A stretch of 64,000 nucleotides of DNA from Curvibacter sp. AEP1-3 (GTDB lineage Bacteria; Pseudomonadota; Gammaproteobacteria; Burkholderiales; Burkholderiaceae_C): assembly GCF_002163715.1 (NCBI RefSeq), contig NZ_CP015698.1, forward strand, positions 2,157,001 to 2,221,000, in the 5' to 3' direction. Each line of letters starts with the position of its first letter. Position 1 is the stretch's first letter. This document shows, piece by piece, positions 45,204-53,504 of the stretch. Under the pieces are notes generated by a model, which did not search any database, was not told where the DNA came from, and saw only the letters and a list, made by a program, of their open reading frames with translations. A program made the translations under genes and the position numbers.

Positions 45204-47471
45204 ATGAATGCTTTCTCCCACTCACTAAGCTTGACTGCACTGCTGCGCAGCTTGAGCGCTCTGCTTTTGATAGCTGCCTGCGCAATACCGACGGGCGCTA
45301 GTGCCCAGTTATCTTCATCAAACAGCTCGCTAGTAGCGCCTGCCACTGGCTCGGTGGCAGCATCGCAAGTCAAGACGGACCAAGTTGTGGCGGAGCTGGT
45401 GGTGCATGCACCGGACGGGGTCACGCCCGACAAAACGCTGTGGCTGGGCTTGTTGTTGCAGCACCAGCCCCACTGGCACACCTACTGGAAGAACCCGGGT
45501 GACTCCGGCCTGCCCACGCAGCTGCAGTGGACGCTGCCTGCCGGCCTGACGGCGGGTGACATCGCTTGGCCGGCCCCCCGGAAAATTGCCATCGGGACCC
45601 TGGCCAACTTGGGCTACGAGGGCGAAGTTCTGCTGCCCGTACCGGTCAAGGTGGACAGCAACTTCCGCCCCGCAGGTCTGGCGCAAACCGCCGAGATTCA
45701 GCTCCAAGCGAGTTGGCTGGTCTGCCGCGAAGAGTGCATTCCGCAGGAAGGCAGCTTCCGTATCAGCGTTCCGGTGCGGGGCTCCATGGCGCTGCATGCC
45801 GCGCAGTTTGCTGCGGCCCAGGCGGCTGCACCGGTCGCATTCCAAGGCAAAGTCGAAGCGCTTGCGGACGCCCGCGGACTGCTGTTGCGGGTGAACAAGC
45901 TGCCCGCCGCTTGGGTAGGCAAAGCGATTCAGGCCCTGCCGGAAACACCCGAGCTGCTGGATACCCCTGCCCTGCCCGCGACCACCGACACCCTGACCAG
46001 CGGCAGCCTGCAAGCAGGCCAACAAGGCTGGGACGGAGCCACCTGGCAGGCGCTGGTGCCGTACTCAGCGCAGCGCAGCACCTCCCCCGGCCAACTCGCG
46101 TGGGTGTTCAGCATAGGCAAGGAAAGCCTGCGCAGCGAGGCCACTGTCACCGGTACCTGGCCCGTCGTCGCCGAGTTCGCCAAAGTGCCCCCCGCCCTGC
46201 AGGCTGCGCTGGACACCAACGCCCGCGCTGCCAGCGTGCCGCCCGCCCCGACAGGTGGCATGGTCTGGATGGTGCTGGCCGCATTGCTGGGCGGCCTGAT
46301 CTTGAACCTGATGCCCTGCGTCTTCCCGGTGCTGGCCCTCAAAGTGCTGGGCTTTGCCGCTCAGGGCACCCAGTCGCGCGCCCAGCAGCGGGCGCAGGGC
46401 TTGGCGTACACCGCCGGTGTAGTGCTTTCCTTTATGGCAATGGGCGGCTTGTTGCTGGTGTTGCGGGCGGGTGGCGAGCAGCTGGGCTGGGGCTTCCAGC
46501 TGCAGTCGCCTGCCGTCATCACCGGCCTGGCCATGTTGTTTACCCTGCTGGCCATGAACCTGGCGGGCTGGCTGCACATCGGCAACCTGCTGCCTGCCGG
46601 ACTGGCCGGCATGCAGCTGCGCCACCCGGTGGCGGAGGCGTTTTTGTCCGGGGTGCTGGCCGTGGCCATTGCCTCACCCTGCACCGCCCCGTTCATGGGA
46701 GCGTCGCTGGGCTATGCGATTACCCTGCCTGGCTTGCAGTCCCTGGTGCTGTTTGCAGCCTTGGGCTTGGGTCTGGCGCTGCCCTACCTGCTGGCAAGCT
46801 GGTTACCTGCGGTAGGCCACTGGCTGCCGCGACCCGGCCCGTGGATGGAAACGCTCAAGCACTTTCTGGCCTTCCCCATGGCGGCGACCGTGGTCTGGCT
46901 GGTGTGGGTGCTGGGCCATTTGAGCGGGGTGGATGGCGCAGCCAGCCTGCTGCTCTTGCTGCTGTCCCTGGGCTTGCTGGCGTGGGCACTGCGCCTAGGC
47001 GGTCGCGCGAAAACCTTTTTTACTATTATTTCCATAGCTGCTTGCGCACTATCCATGAGCGCTACATGGCAATTTAGCTTGAAACCTGATGCCACTATGG
47101 CCGTGCCAGCCAACGGGTCTGCGGCGCAAACGGGCGCATGGCAAGCTTGGTCGGAGCCGGCAGTGCAAGCAGCCCTCCAAGACCGCAAGCCCGTGTTTGT
47201 GGACTTCACTGCCGCTTGGTGCATCACCTGCCAGGTCAACAAAAAAACGACCCTATCCAATGCTGAAGTCGAGGCCGCTTTTACGGCCAAGCAGGTGCGC
47301 TTGCTGCGCGCTGACTGGACACGGCGCGACCCCGCCATCACCCAAGCCTTACAAGCCCTGGGGCGCAGCGGAGTGCCGGTGTACGTGCTCTACGCGCCGG
47401 GCAAACCGCCGGTGGTGCTGACGGAAATCCTCACGCCCGGTGAAGTGCTGGCGGCCGTGGCGCAGCTCTAG
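45204..47471 (+). CDS. dsbD: DsbD/ScsB-type thiol-disulfide transmembrane reductase
   Basis: Transfers reducing power from cytoplasmic thioredoxin to periplasmic proteins. The 755-residue precursor has a signal peptide (LLIAACAIPTGASAQ), a periplasmic DsbD-like domain with CREEC, a membrane domain with paired Cys in LNLMPCVFPVLAL and ASPCTAPFMGAS, and a C-terminal thioredoxin domain with AAWCITC. I chose ATG 45204. Both the signal peptide and the last membrane segment (IISIAACALSMSATWQ) are encoded by copies of the 48-bp repeat. Confidence 0.9.
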   Translation: MNAFSHSLSLTALLRSLSALLLIAACAIPTGASAQLSSSNSSLVAPATGSVAASQVKTDQVVAELVVHAPDGVTPDKTLWLGLLLQHQPHWHTYWKNPGDSGLPTQLQWTLPAGLTAGDIAWPAPRKIAIGTLANLGYEGEVLLPVPVKVDSNFRPAGLAQTAEIQLQASWLVCREECIPQEGSFRISVPVRGSMALHAAQFAAAQAAAPVAFQGKVEALADARGLLLRVNKLPAAWVGKAIQALPETPELLDTPALPATTDTLTSGSLQAGQQGWDGATWQALVPYSAQRSTSPGQLAWVFSIGKESLRSEATVTGTWPVVAEFAKVPPALQAALDTNARAASVPPAPTGGMVWMVLAALLGGLILNLMPCVFPVLALKVLGFAAQGTQSRAQQRAQGLAYTAGVVLSFMAMGGLLLVLRAGGEQLGWGFQLQSPAVITGLAMLFTLLAMNLAGWLHIGNLLPAGLAGMQLRHPVAEAFLSGVLAVAIASPCTAPFMGASLGYAITLPGLQSLVLFAALGLGLALPYLLASWLPAVGHWLPRPGPWMETLKHFLAFPMAATVVWLVWVLGHLSGVDGAASLLLLLLSLGLLAWALRLGGRAKTFFTIISIAACALSMSATWQFSLKPDATMAVPANGSAAQTGAWQAWSEPAVQAALQDRKPVFVDFTAAWCITCQVNKKTTLSNAEVEAAFTAKQVRLLRADWTRRDPAITQALQALGRSGVPVYVLYAPGKPPVVLTEILTPGEVLAAVAQL
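45258..45305 (+). repeat. 48-bp interspersed repeat, copy 7 (encodes DsbD signal peptide)
   Basis: The module GCTCTGCTTTTGATAGC (45258-45274) is followed by TGCCTGCGCAATACCGACGG and GCGCTAGTGCC. Translated in the dsbD frame it gives ALLLIAACAIPTGASA, the hydrophobic core and cleavage region of the signal peptide. Confidence 0.7.
47022..47070 (+). repeat. 48-bp interspersed repeat, copy 8 (encodes DsbD membrane segment)
   Basis: ACTATTATTTCCATAGC (47022-47038) is followed by TGCTTGCGCACTATCCATGA and GCGCTACATGGC. In the dsbD frame it encodes TIISIAACALSMSATW, the membrane segment just before the C-terminal thioredoxin domain. The phase relative to codons is the same as in copies 7 and 11. Confidence 0.75.
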
Positions 47472-47562
47472 GCCAGCAGAAGTCTGTACCAACCCTGCAG
47501 CCTCTTCACGCTTTAGCCCTCCATTGCCGGCCCTTTTCACCTCATCCCCATTGCCCACCGCC

Positions 47563-47979
47563 ATGCCTGCATCTGAAGCCCAGACCATTGCCGACTTGGT
47601 CAGCCACCCGCGTACCGTGGCGGTGGTCGGCCTCTCACCCAAAGCCCACCGCGAAAGCTTCAAAGTCTCGCAGTACATGCAGCGCCAAGGTTGGCGCATC
47701 GTGCCGATCAACCCCAACGCCATTGAGATTCTTGACGAGAAGGTGTACGCCAGCCTCACCGAAGCTGCTGCCGCAGAGAAGATCGATCTGGTAAACGTGT
47801 TCCGCAACAGCGAGGACGTGCCGCCGGTGGTGGATGAAGCTCTAGCCATCGGTGCGCCCGCCATTTGGCTGCAGCTGGGCATCCGCAACGACTCCGCAAT
47901 CGCCAAGGCGAAGGCGGCCGGACTGCAATGTGTGCAAGACAAATGTCTGCTGGTGGAGCACGCCCGCGCCCATCGATAA
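47563..47979 (+). CDS. CoA-binding (YccU-like) protein
   Basis: The 138-residue protein is a stand-alone CoA-binding Rossmann domain: TVAVVGLSPKAHRESFKVSQ with the nucleotide loop, VNVFRNSEDVPPVVDEALAI, and AIWLQLGIRNDSAIAKAKAA ending in a conserved Cys (QDKCLLVEH). Members are related to succinyl-CoA synthetase alpha subunits; the role is unknown. ATG 47563 is the first plausible start after dsbD. Confidence 0.85.
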   Translation: MPASEAQTIADLVSHPRTVAVVGLSPKAHRESFKVSQYMQRQGWRIVPINPNAIEILDEKVYASLTEAAAAEKIDLVNVFRNSEDVPPVVDEALAIGAPAIWLQLGIRNDSAIAKAKAAGLQCVQDKCLLVEHARAHR

Positions 47980-48064
47980 GACCGCCCGGTCCCGCTGCGG
48001 GTCATCGCGTCTTGACTTGAGGCAAGACAAAGGCTGAGGTGGATTGAACTGCGACAATCCGGAT

Positions 48065-49228
48065 ATGACTGACACCACAGCCCCATCTCCAGCCTTCCCG
48101 GCCCAGGCCACCACCTTCGACGGCCTGCACAACCCCACTTTTTTGCAAGCCTGCATGCGTCAGGCCACCGCGCACACGCCGCTGTGGCTGATGCGCCAGG
48201 CCGGCCGCTACCTGCCGGAATATGTGGCAACGCGTGCCAAGGCCGGTAGCTTCATGGGCCTGGCCACCAACACCGAGTACGCCACCGAGGTCACCCTGCA
48301 GCCGTTGGAACGTTACCCGCTGGATGCGGCGATTCTGTTCAGCGACATCCTGACCGTGCCGGACGCCATGGGCTTGGGCCTGTCCTTTGCCCAAGGCGAA
48401 GGCCCCCGCTTTGCCAGCCCGATCAAAACCGAGGCCGATGTGGCCAAGCTCGAAGTGCCCGACATGGCCAAGCTGCAATATGTGTTTGATGCGGTCAGCA
48501 GCATTCGCAAGGCACTGACCGTAGATGGCAAAGGCCGTGTGCCCCTGATCGGCTTCTCCGGCAGCCCCTGGACGCTTGCCTGCTACATGGTCGAAGGCAA
48601 AGGCAGCGACGACTACCGCCTGGTCAAAACCATGCTGTACAGCCGCCCGGACCTGATGCACCGCATGCTGGCCGTCAACGCCGACTCGGTTGCGGCCTAC
48701 CTGAATGCCCAGATCGACGCCGGCGCCCAAGCGGTGATGGTGTTTGACAGCTGGGGCGGTGTGCTGGCCGATGGCGCCTTCCAGGAGTTCAGCCTGGCCT
48801 ACACCGCACGCGTCCTGAAACAGCTCAAGCGCTTCGGTACCGATGGCAAAGTGGTGCCCCGCATTGTGTTCACCAAAGGTGGCGGCTTGTGGTTGCAAGA
48901 CATGCAGTCGCTGGACTGTGAGGTGCTGGGTCTGGACTGGACGGTCAACCTTGCCAAAGCCCGAGCTTTGGTGGGTGGAACTGAAAACGGCCCCGGCAAG
49001 GCATTGCAAGGCAACATCGACCCCAACGTTTTGTTTGCGCCACCGGCTGCTATCGAAACGGAAGTGGCCAAGGTTCTTGACAGCTTTGGCAAGCCTTTTC
49101 AGGGCAGTGGCACCGGCCCCACCCACATCTTCAATTTGGGTCACGGCATCAGCCAGTACACCCCGCCGGACCATGTGGCGGCACTGGTGGCAGCGGTGCA
49201 CAGTCACTCCAAAAAGCTGCGTGCCTGA
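48065..49228 (+). CDS. hemE: Uroporphyrinogen decarboxylase
   Basis: HemE decarboxylates uroporphyrinogen III to coproporphyrinogen III in haem synthesis. The 387-residue protein has the family signatures [15 protein letters not shown] (with catalytic Arg and Asp-containing loop [18 protein letters not shown] nearby) and [19 protein letters not shown] 48065 has only a weak ribosome site. An N-terminal extension of about 15 residues is usual for this lineage. Confidence 0.96.
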   Translation: MTDTTAPSPAFPAQATTFDGLHNPTFLQACMRQATAHTPLWLMRQAGRYLPEYVATRAKAGSFMGLATNTEYATEVTLQPLERYPLDAAILFSDILTVPDAMGLGLSFAQGEGPRFASPIKTEADVAKLEVPDMAKLQYVFDAVSSIRKALTVDGKGRVPLIGFSGSPWTLACYMVEGKGSDDYRLVKTMLYSRPDLMHRMLAVNADSVAAYLNAQIDAGAQAVMVFDSWGGVLADGAFQEFSLAYTARVLKQLKRFGTDGKVVPRIVFTKGGGLWLQDMQSLDCEVLGLDWTVNLAKARALVGGTENGPGKALQGNIDPNVLFAPPAAIETEVAKVLDSFGKPFQGSGTGPTHIFNLGHGISQYTPPDHVAALVAAVHSHSKKLRA

Positions 49229-49275
49229 TCGGCATACCACGTTTTTTGCGCGAAAACAAAGTTTCCAACACTTAG

Positions 49276-49284
49276 TTATGCACA
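49276..49284 (+). promoter_or_regulatory. DnaA box
   Basis: TTATGCACA fits the consensus TTATNCACA for DnaA binding exactly. It lies 48 bases after hemE, in the same non-coding region as a second box. Confidence 0.55.
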
Positions 49285-49462
49285 AAAATGGGGGTGCGGG
49301 GTTAACCCTATCCCCCATTCGAGGGAGCAGCGCTACAAAAGAAATAGCGTTCGTAAGTGATTGATTTATAAGGATTCTATGTTTTGCTTTTTTTCTGGGC
49401 AGCGCAAGGAAACCCTTGATTTACAAGGCTTTGGAGCCCGCAAAACGCACATATCAACAAAG

Positions 49463-49471
49463 TTATCCACA
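49463..49471 (+). promoter_or_regulatory. DnaA box
   Basis: TTATCCACA is the canonical high-affinity DnaA box. It lies between the arms of the perfect 13-base inverted repeat (49415-49427 and 49497-49509), about 130 bases before priA. Confidence 0.6.
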
Positions 49472-49601
49472 GAAAACCTGAATCGCGTGTAAAGCACTTG
49501 TAAATCAAGCACTTAGCCCACATTCCGCAAGTTCACCTCAACAAGACGCCCCAAGTGACATTCCGCATCACGAGACGTCCGATGTCCGTCGGACCCCGCC
49601 C

Positions 49602-51740
49602 ATGAGCCATTGGCTGCCCGTTCTGGTGCACACGCCGGCGCACGCGGCGCTCGGACCGGTGCTCACCTACCGCAGCGATCAGCTGTTGCCGGCCGGCACC
49701 CTGGTGCGGGTGCCCTTGGGCAAGCGAGAGACACTGGGTATGGTGTGGGATGCGGCCACGGCAGAGGCGACCGGCGAGTTCGATCCCGCCAAGGTGCGTG
49801 ACATAGCCGGTGTGCTGGAGGGCATACCGCCCTTGAGTCGGGCCTGGCAGCAACTCTTGAGCTTTACCGCCGCCTACTACCAGCGCTCGGCCGGCGAAGT
49901 GGCGCTGGCCGCCCTGCCCCCTCAGCTGCGCGAGTTGAACCCCGAGCAGATGGCGCGGCGCCTCAAACGCAAAAAGGTGGATGCGGGTGCCGGCGGCGCG
50001 GTGCTGGCCGCACCGGCCCTTACCCCCGAGCAAGCCACCGCGATTGCGCAGATCGACAGCCATAGCGGCCCCTTCTTGCTCTTCGGCGCCACCGGTAGCG
50101 GAAAAACCGAGGTGTACCTGCACTGCGTGCACAAGCTGCTGGCCGCCGACCCGGATGCCCAAGCCCTGGTCATGGTGCCGGAGATCAACCTCACCCCCCA
50201 GCTGGAAGAGCGCTTCAAGGCCCGCTTTGCCCCGCTGTACGGCGAACAGGCCGTGGTCAGCCTGCACAGTGGCATGACCAACCCGCAGCGACTTAAAAGC
50301 TGGCTCAGTGCGCATGGCGGGGCTGCCCGCATCGTGCTGGGCACGCGCATGGCCGTGTTTGCATCGCTACTCAAGCTGCGGCTCATCGTGGTCGATGAAG
50401 AGCACGACCCCAGCTACAAAAGTGGTGAAGGCGCACGCTACTCGGCGCGCGACCTGGCGGTCTATCGCGGAAAGCTGGAAGGGGCCAAGGTCATCCTCGG
50501 TTCGGCCACGCCTTCGCTGGAGAGCTGGCACCACAGCCGCTCGGCCGAAGAAGGCGGGCGCTACCTGCGCCTACACATGCCCAGCCGGGTGGGCGAATCA
50601 TCGAAATTACCGCTCGTACGACGGGTGGACATGAACCACCAGCCCCGGCGGGCCATCTTCTCCACCCCGCTGATTGCCGCCATTACCGAACGGGTGGCGC
50701 GCGGGGAGCAGGTGATGGTGTTTTTGAACCGGCGCGGCTACGCCCCGGTACTGACCTGCGAAGACTGCGGCTGGAAGAGCGAGTGCCCGCACTGCAGCGC
50801 ATTCCGCGTGTTCCACAAAATCGACCGCACCCTGCGCTGCCACCACTGCGGCTTTACCGAGCGGGTGCCGCGAGCCTGCCCGGACTGCGGCAATGTGGAC
50901 ATCGCCCCCTTCGGGCGTGGCACCGAGCAGCTGGAGGAACACTTGGCCGAGCTGCTGGTGGATGTGCGCCGTCACGGCTCCGTCACGCCCGAGAACCCGG
51001 ACGGCGAGCATGTGCGTATTGCACGCATCGACGCCGACAGCACCAAACTCAAAGGCCAGCTCGAAGAGCAACTGGCCGCAGTGCATGCGGGCGACGTGGA
51101 TGTGCTGGTGGGCACGCAGATGATTGCCAAGGGCCACGATTTCCGCCGCATCACGCTGGTCGCAGCAGTCAACCCGGACGGGGCCTTGTTCAGCAGCGAC
51201 TTCCGGGCGCCCGAGCGCTTGTTCAGTTTGCTGATGCAGGCCGCAGGCCGTGCCGGGCGCGATGCGACCCTGGGCGCACAAAGCGAGGTGTGGCTGCAAA
51301 CCTTCCAGCCCGAGCACGGCCTGTACGCCGCCCTCAAAAAGCACGACTACCCTGCCTTCGCAGCGCAGCAGCTCAAAGAACGCGAGCAAGCCAACATGCC
51401 GCCCTTCAGCGCCCAAGCCTTGGTGCGCGCCGAGGCCAAGACGCAGGCGGCTGCACAAGCTTTTTTGAACGCTGCCCGTACCTTCGCCCAAACCGAGATG
51501 GCCGCGTGGGACGGCTGGGCCGAGGCGCTGGAGCAAGTCTTCCTCTACCCCGCCGTGCCCATGGCGATCCAGCGGGTGGCCAATATCGAACGCGCCCAGA
51601 TGCTCATCGAGTGCCCTTCACGCGCCACGCTGCAGCAGTTCCTGACCGCCTGGCAAAGCGTGCTCCACGCCACCCGCAGCCAGCCCGAATGCAAGGGCCT
51701 GATCCGCTGGGCGATTGATGTGGACCCGTTGGCGATTTGA
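49602..51740 (+). CDS. priA: Primosomal replication restart helicase PriA
   Basis: PriA recognises stalled forks and loads the replisome. The 712-residue protein has an N-terminal DNA-binding region, helicase motif I GATGSGKT (residues 162-169), motif II DEEH in VVDEEHDPSYK, a Zn-binding block with eight cysteines (CEDCGWKSECPHC ... CHHCGF ... CPDCG), and C-terminal helicase motifs (GTQMIAKGHDF, QAAGRAGR). The length is normal. Confidence 0.96.
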   Translation: MSHWLPVLVHTPAHAALGPVLTYRSDQLLPAGTLVRVPLGKRETLGMVWDAATAEATGEFDPAKVRDIAGVLEGIPPLSRAWQQLLSFTAAYYQRSAGEVALAALPPQLRELNPEQMARRLKRKKVDAGAGGAVLAAPALTPEQATAIAQIDSHSGPFLLFGATGSGKTEVYLHCVHKLLAADPDAQALVMVPEINLTPQLEERFKARFAPLYGEQAVVSLHSGMTNPQRLKSWLSAHGGAARIVLGTRMAVFASLLKLRLIVVDEEHDPSYKSGEGARYSARDLAVYRGKLEGAKVILGSATPSLESWHHSRSAEEGGRYLRLHMPSRVGESSKLPLVRRVDMNHQPRRAIFSTPLIAAITERVARGEQVMVFLNRRGYAPVLTCEDCGWKSECPHCSAFRVFHKIDRTLRCHHCGFTERVPRACPDCGNVDIAPFGRGTEQLEEHLAELLVDVRRHGSVTPENPDGEHVRIARIDADSTKLKGQLEEQLAAVHAGDVDVLVGTQMIAKGHDFRRITLVAAVNPDGALFSSDFRAPERLFSLLMQAAGRAGRDATLGAQSEVWLQTFQPEHGLYAALKKHDYPAFAAQQLKEREQANMPPFSAQALVRAEAKTQAAAQAFLNAARTFAQTEMAAWDGWAEALEQVFLYPAVPMAIQRVANIERAQMLIECPSRATLQQFLTAWQSVLHATRSQPECKGLIRWAIDVDPLAI

Positions 51741-51750
51741 GTCAAAAAGC

Positions 51751-51798
51751 GGGCTTGGCGCACATCAAACATGCGCGAGCCGCTGCAAAATAAATAGC
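51751..51798 (-). repeat. 48-bp interspersed repeat, copy 9
   Basis: On the minus strand: GCTATTTATTTTGCAGC, GGCTCGCGCATGTTTGATGT, GCGCCAAGCCC. The + strand module is at 51782-51798. It lies 10 bases beyond the priA stop and just before the end of the convergent membrane-protein gene. Confidence 0.7.
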
Positions 51799-51802
51799 GG
51801 GG

Positions 51803-52156
51803 TCAGTGCCTGTCGGCGTTAGGTGCGTAAGGCAAAGCCTGGTCGTTACGGACCTCATGGGCTTGCACATCCACCACATCGGCAGCAGAAGCGCTGTGGC
51901 CAAAACCGCCTGCTCCTGAAGATCCGGCAGCACCGAAACCACCGCGCTTGAACTGCTGCCTAGCCTGATTGAAACGCTGGAAGGTGGTCACAAACGCCGG
52001 TTTGCGACCGGTGAGTAGCGCTTTGAGCAGCACCCAAACCAAGCTGAGCAACGCCACGAATAGCAGACTCAGCGCAAACACCGCCGCGGCGGCGATGAGC
52101 ACCAGCTTGAGGGCGAAGCGAAAAATAGCGGAAACAAGGTTTATCAAAGTGTCCAT
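51803..52156 (-). CDS. Small hypothetical membrane protein
   Basis: A protein of about 117 residues with one or two membrane helices (KLVLIAAAAVFALSLLFVAL ... LLSLVWVLLKALL) and a Gly/Ser-rich C-terminal tail. I do not recognise it. ATG 52156 is preferred, but a GTG at 52171 is possible and neither has a strong ribosome site. It converges with priA. Confidence 0.6.
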   Translation of the reverse strand: MDTLINLVSAIFRFALKLVLIAAAAVFALSLLFVALLSLVWVLLKALLTGRKPAFVTTFQRFNQARQQFKRGGFGAAGSSGAGGFGHSASAADVVDVQAHEVRNDQALPYAPNADRH

Positions 52157-52226
52157 CAGTGAATTGTGCACTGCATCCCAAAGTCACCGGCAACTCCAAG
52201 GGCGTAGGCATTTACAAGCCAGATTG

Positions 52227-52274
52227 GCAGGTAGCGCACAAGAAATCTGCGCCAATAGCTCCTAAAATAATAGC
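52227..52274 (-). repeat. 48-bp interspersed repeat, copy 10
   Basis: On the minus strand: GCTATTATTTTAGGAGC, TATTGGCGCAGATTTCTTGT, GCGCTACCTGC. The + strand module is at 52258-52274, two bases short of the stop codon of the AEC transporter gene at 52277. Confidence 0.7.
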
Positions 52275-52276
52275 AA

Positions 52277-53257
52277 CTAGATTCCCACCATCAGGGCTAC
52301 GGCTCCCGAGAAGGTAAAGAATGCGGCGGCGGTAGAGACCAGGATGATGCGGGCGATACGCCCGTTGTCTGCGCCGAATCGCTCGGCCAGCAGCGACACA
52401 TTGCTGGCACTCGGCAGGGCGGCCAGCAACACCAGCACGGTGAGTGCAAATTTATCGATGTGCACGCCTAAGCTCACCGCCGACACGCCGACCAACAACA
52501 CCAGCAAGGGGTGCAAAAACAGCTTGATCAGCGCGACCGGCACATATTCCTGCCAATACACCTCGTGCGTTTTGTCGTCCTTGGCCAGCATTTGGGAGCG
52601 GGCCAGCACCGCGCCGATGGTGAACAGCGCCACGGGCGAAGCCGCATCCGCCAGCAGGCCCACGGTGGATGCCACTGGCTTGGGTAGCTCCAGCTGCAAG
52701 GCAGAGAACACCGCGCCAAGAAGGATGGACCATGGCATGGGGTTGGTCGCCACACCCTTGAGCGCATTTTTCGCCGCCTGGGTAGCCGAGATACCACCTT
52801 GAGCCGGGTCCCCGCCCAAACGGGACAACGCGATGCAAAGCGAAGAGGTAATCACCATGTCCACCAGAATCGTGACGATGGCCGGCCCCGCCGCTTTTGC
52901 GCCCAGCAAGGCCACCAACAAAGGCACGCCCATGAACCCGGTATTCGGAAATGCACCCACCAGCGCGCCAAAGGCCGCGTCATTCCAGCCGATGCGACCA
53001 TGCAAGGTCACCGCCACTACAAAGGCCACCATCACCAAGGCACACAGCAAGTAGGTCAGTGCGAGGCTGACATCCAGTAGCTCGCCGATGGGCGTACTCG
53101 CGCCGAAGCGGTAGAGCATGCAAGGCAGCGCGAAAAAAAGCACAAACCCATTCAAACCGGGAATGGCCGCCAGCGGCAACATGCCTCGCCGCGCTGCCAG
53201 ATAGCCGCAAAGCACCAGTGCAAAGAACGGGAAGGTGACGATCAGGATTTGCAGCAT
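52277..53257 (-). CDS. AEC-family (auxin efflux carrier-like) transporter
   Basis: The 326-residue protein has about ten hydrophobic helices in two inverted halves, with FGALVGAFPNTGFMGVPLLV, the conserved N-G-F-G-hinge-type region of the family. Bacterial members export or import small organic acids such as malate; the substrate is unknown. It is divergent from rep across a 247-base gap that contains a small GC hairpin (53368-53383) and nothing else I can name. Confidence 0.9.
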   Translation of the reverse strand: MLQILIVTFPFFALVLCGYLAARRGMLPLAAIPGLNGFVLFFALPCMLYRFGASTPIGELLDVSLALTYLLCALVMVAFVVAVTLHGRIGWNDAAFGALVGAFPNTGFMGVPLLVALLGAKAAGPAIVTILVDMVITSSLCIALSRLGGDPAQGGISATQAAKNALKGVATNPMPWSILLGAVFSALQLELPKPVASTVGLLADAASPVALFTIGAVLARSQMLAKDDKTHEVYWQEYVPVALIKLFLHPLLVLLVGVSAVSLGVHIDKFALTVLVLLAALPSASNVSLLAERFGADNGRIARIILVSTAAAFFTFSGAVALMVGI

Positions 53258-53504
53258 GGTCGCAATTGTCGGGGAAACGAAGGTGCGGCCTTTTATGGTG
53301 ACTTAGAGCGATCCACACACGTCGAGCTCCGGAGAGGGGGTGCATTGCACAGTGAAGTCAAGGAGGAGCCCGCCGGAGCGGGCGGGGGACACGAACGGCG
53401 CAGTGCACACCCTCCGCGGAGTGGGCACGAACCAGCAATGCAGCCGCAAACCAGCAACCCGTTAAGATTGCCCGCTCCCCGCACGTCAGGTCCCCCATCC
53501 CCCT

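Larger units (their letters stand above)
49229..49601. other. 373-bp non-coding region between hemE and priA with DnaA-box and repeat elements
   Basis: No gene is visible. The stretch is more AT-rich than its flanks. It contains an imperfect hairpin (AATGGGGG at 49287-49294 with CCCCCATT at 49312-49319), two consensus DnaA boxes (49276, 49463), and three copies of a 13-base element: ATTGATTTATAAG (49360-49372), CTTGATTTACAAG (49415-49427) and, inverted and perfect, CTTGTAAATCAAG (49497-49509). A small inverted repeat GTCCGA/TCGGAC precedes priA (49577-49594). Confidence 0.65.

Noticed and set aside
45566..47077. 503-codon + strand open frame within dsbD
   Set aside because: It overlaps the unmistakable DsbD frame almost completely and is Arg/Pro/Gly-rich without any motif; it is a +1 shadow.
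48002..49318. 438-codon minus-strand frame covering hemE
   Set aside because: It is antisense to hemE, has no domain, and its composition mirrors the reverse complement of hemE codons.
53368..53383. Small hairpin GCCCGC-CGGA-GCGGGC upstream of rep
   Set aside because: Short, GC-rich, without a T-run or defined position relative to a start. Such hairpins arise often by chance in this composition.
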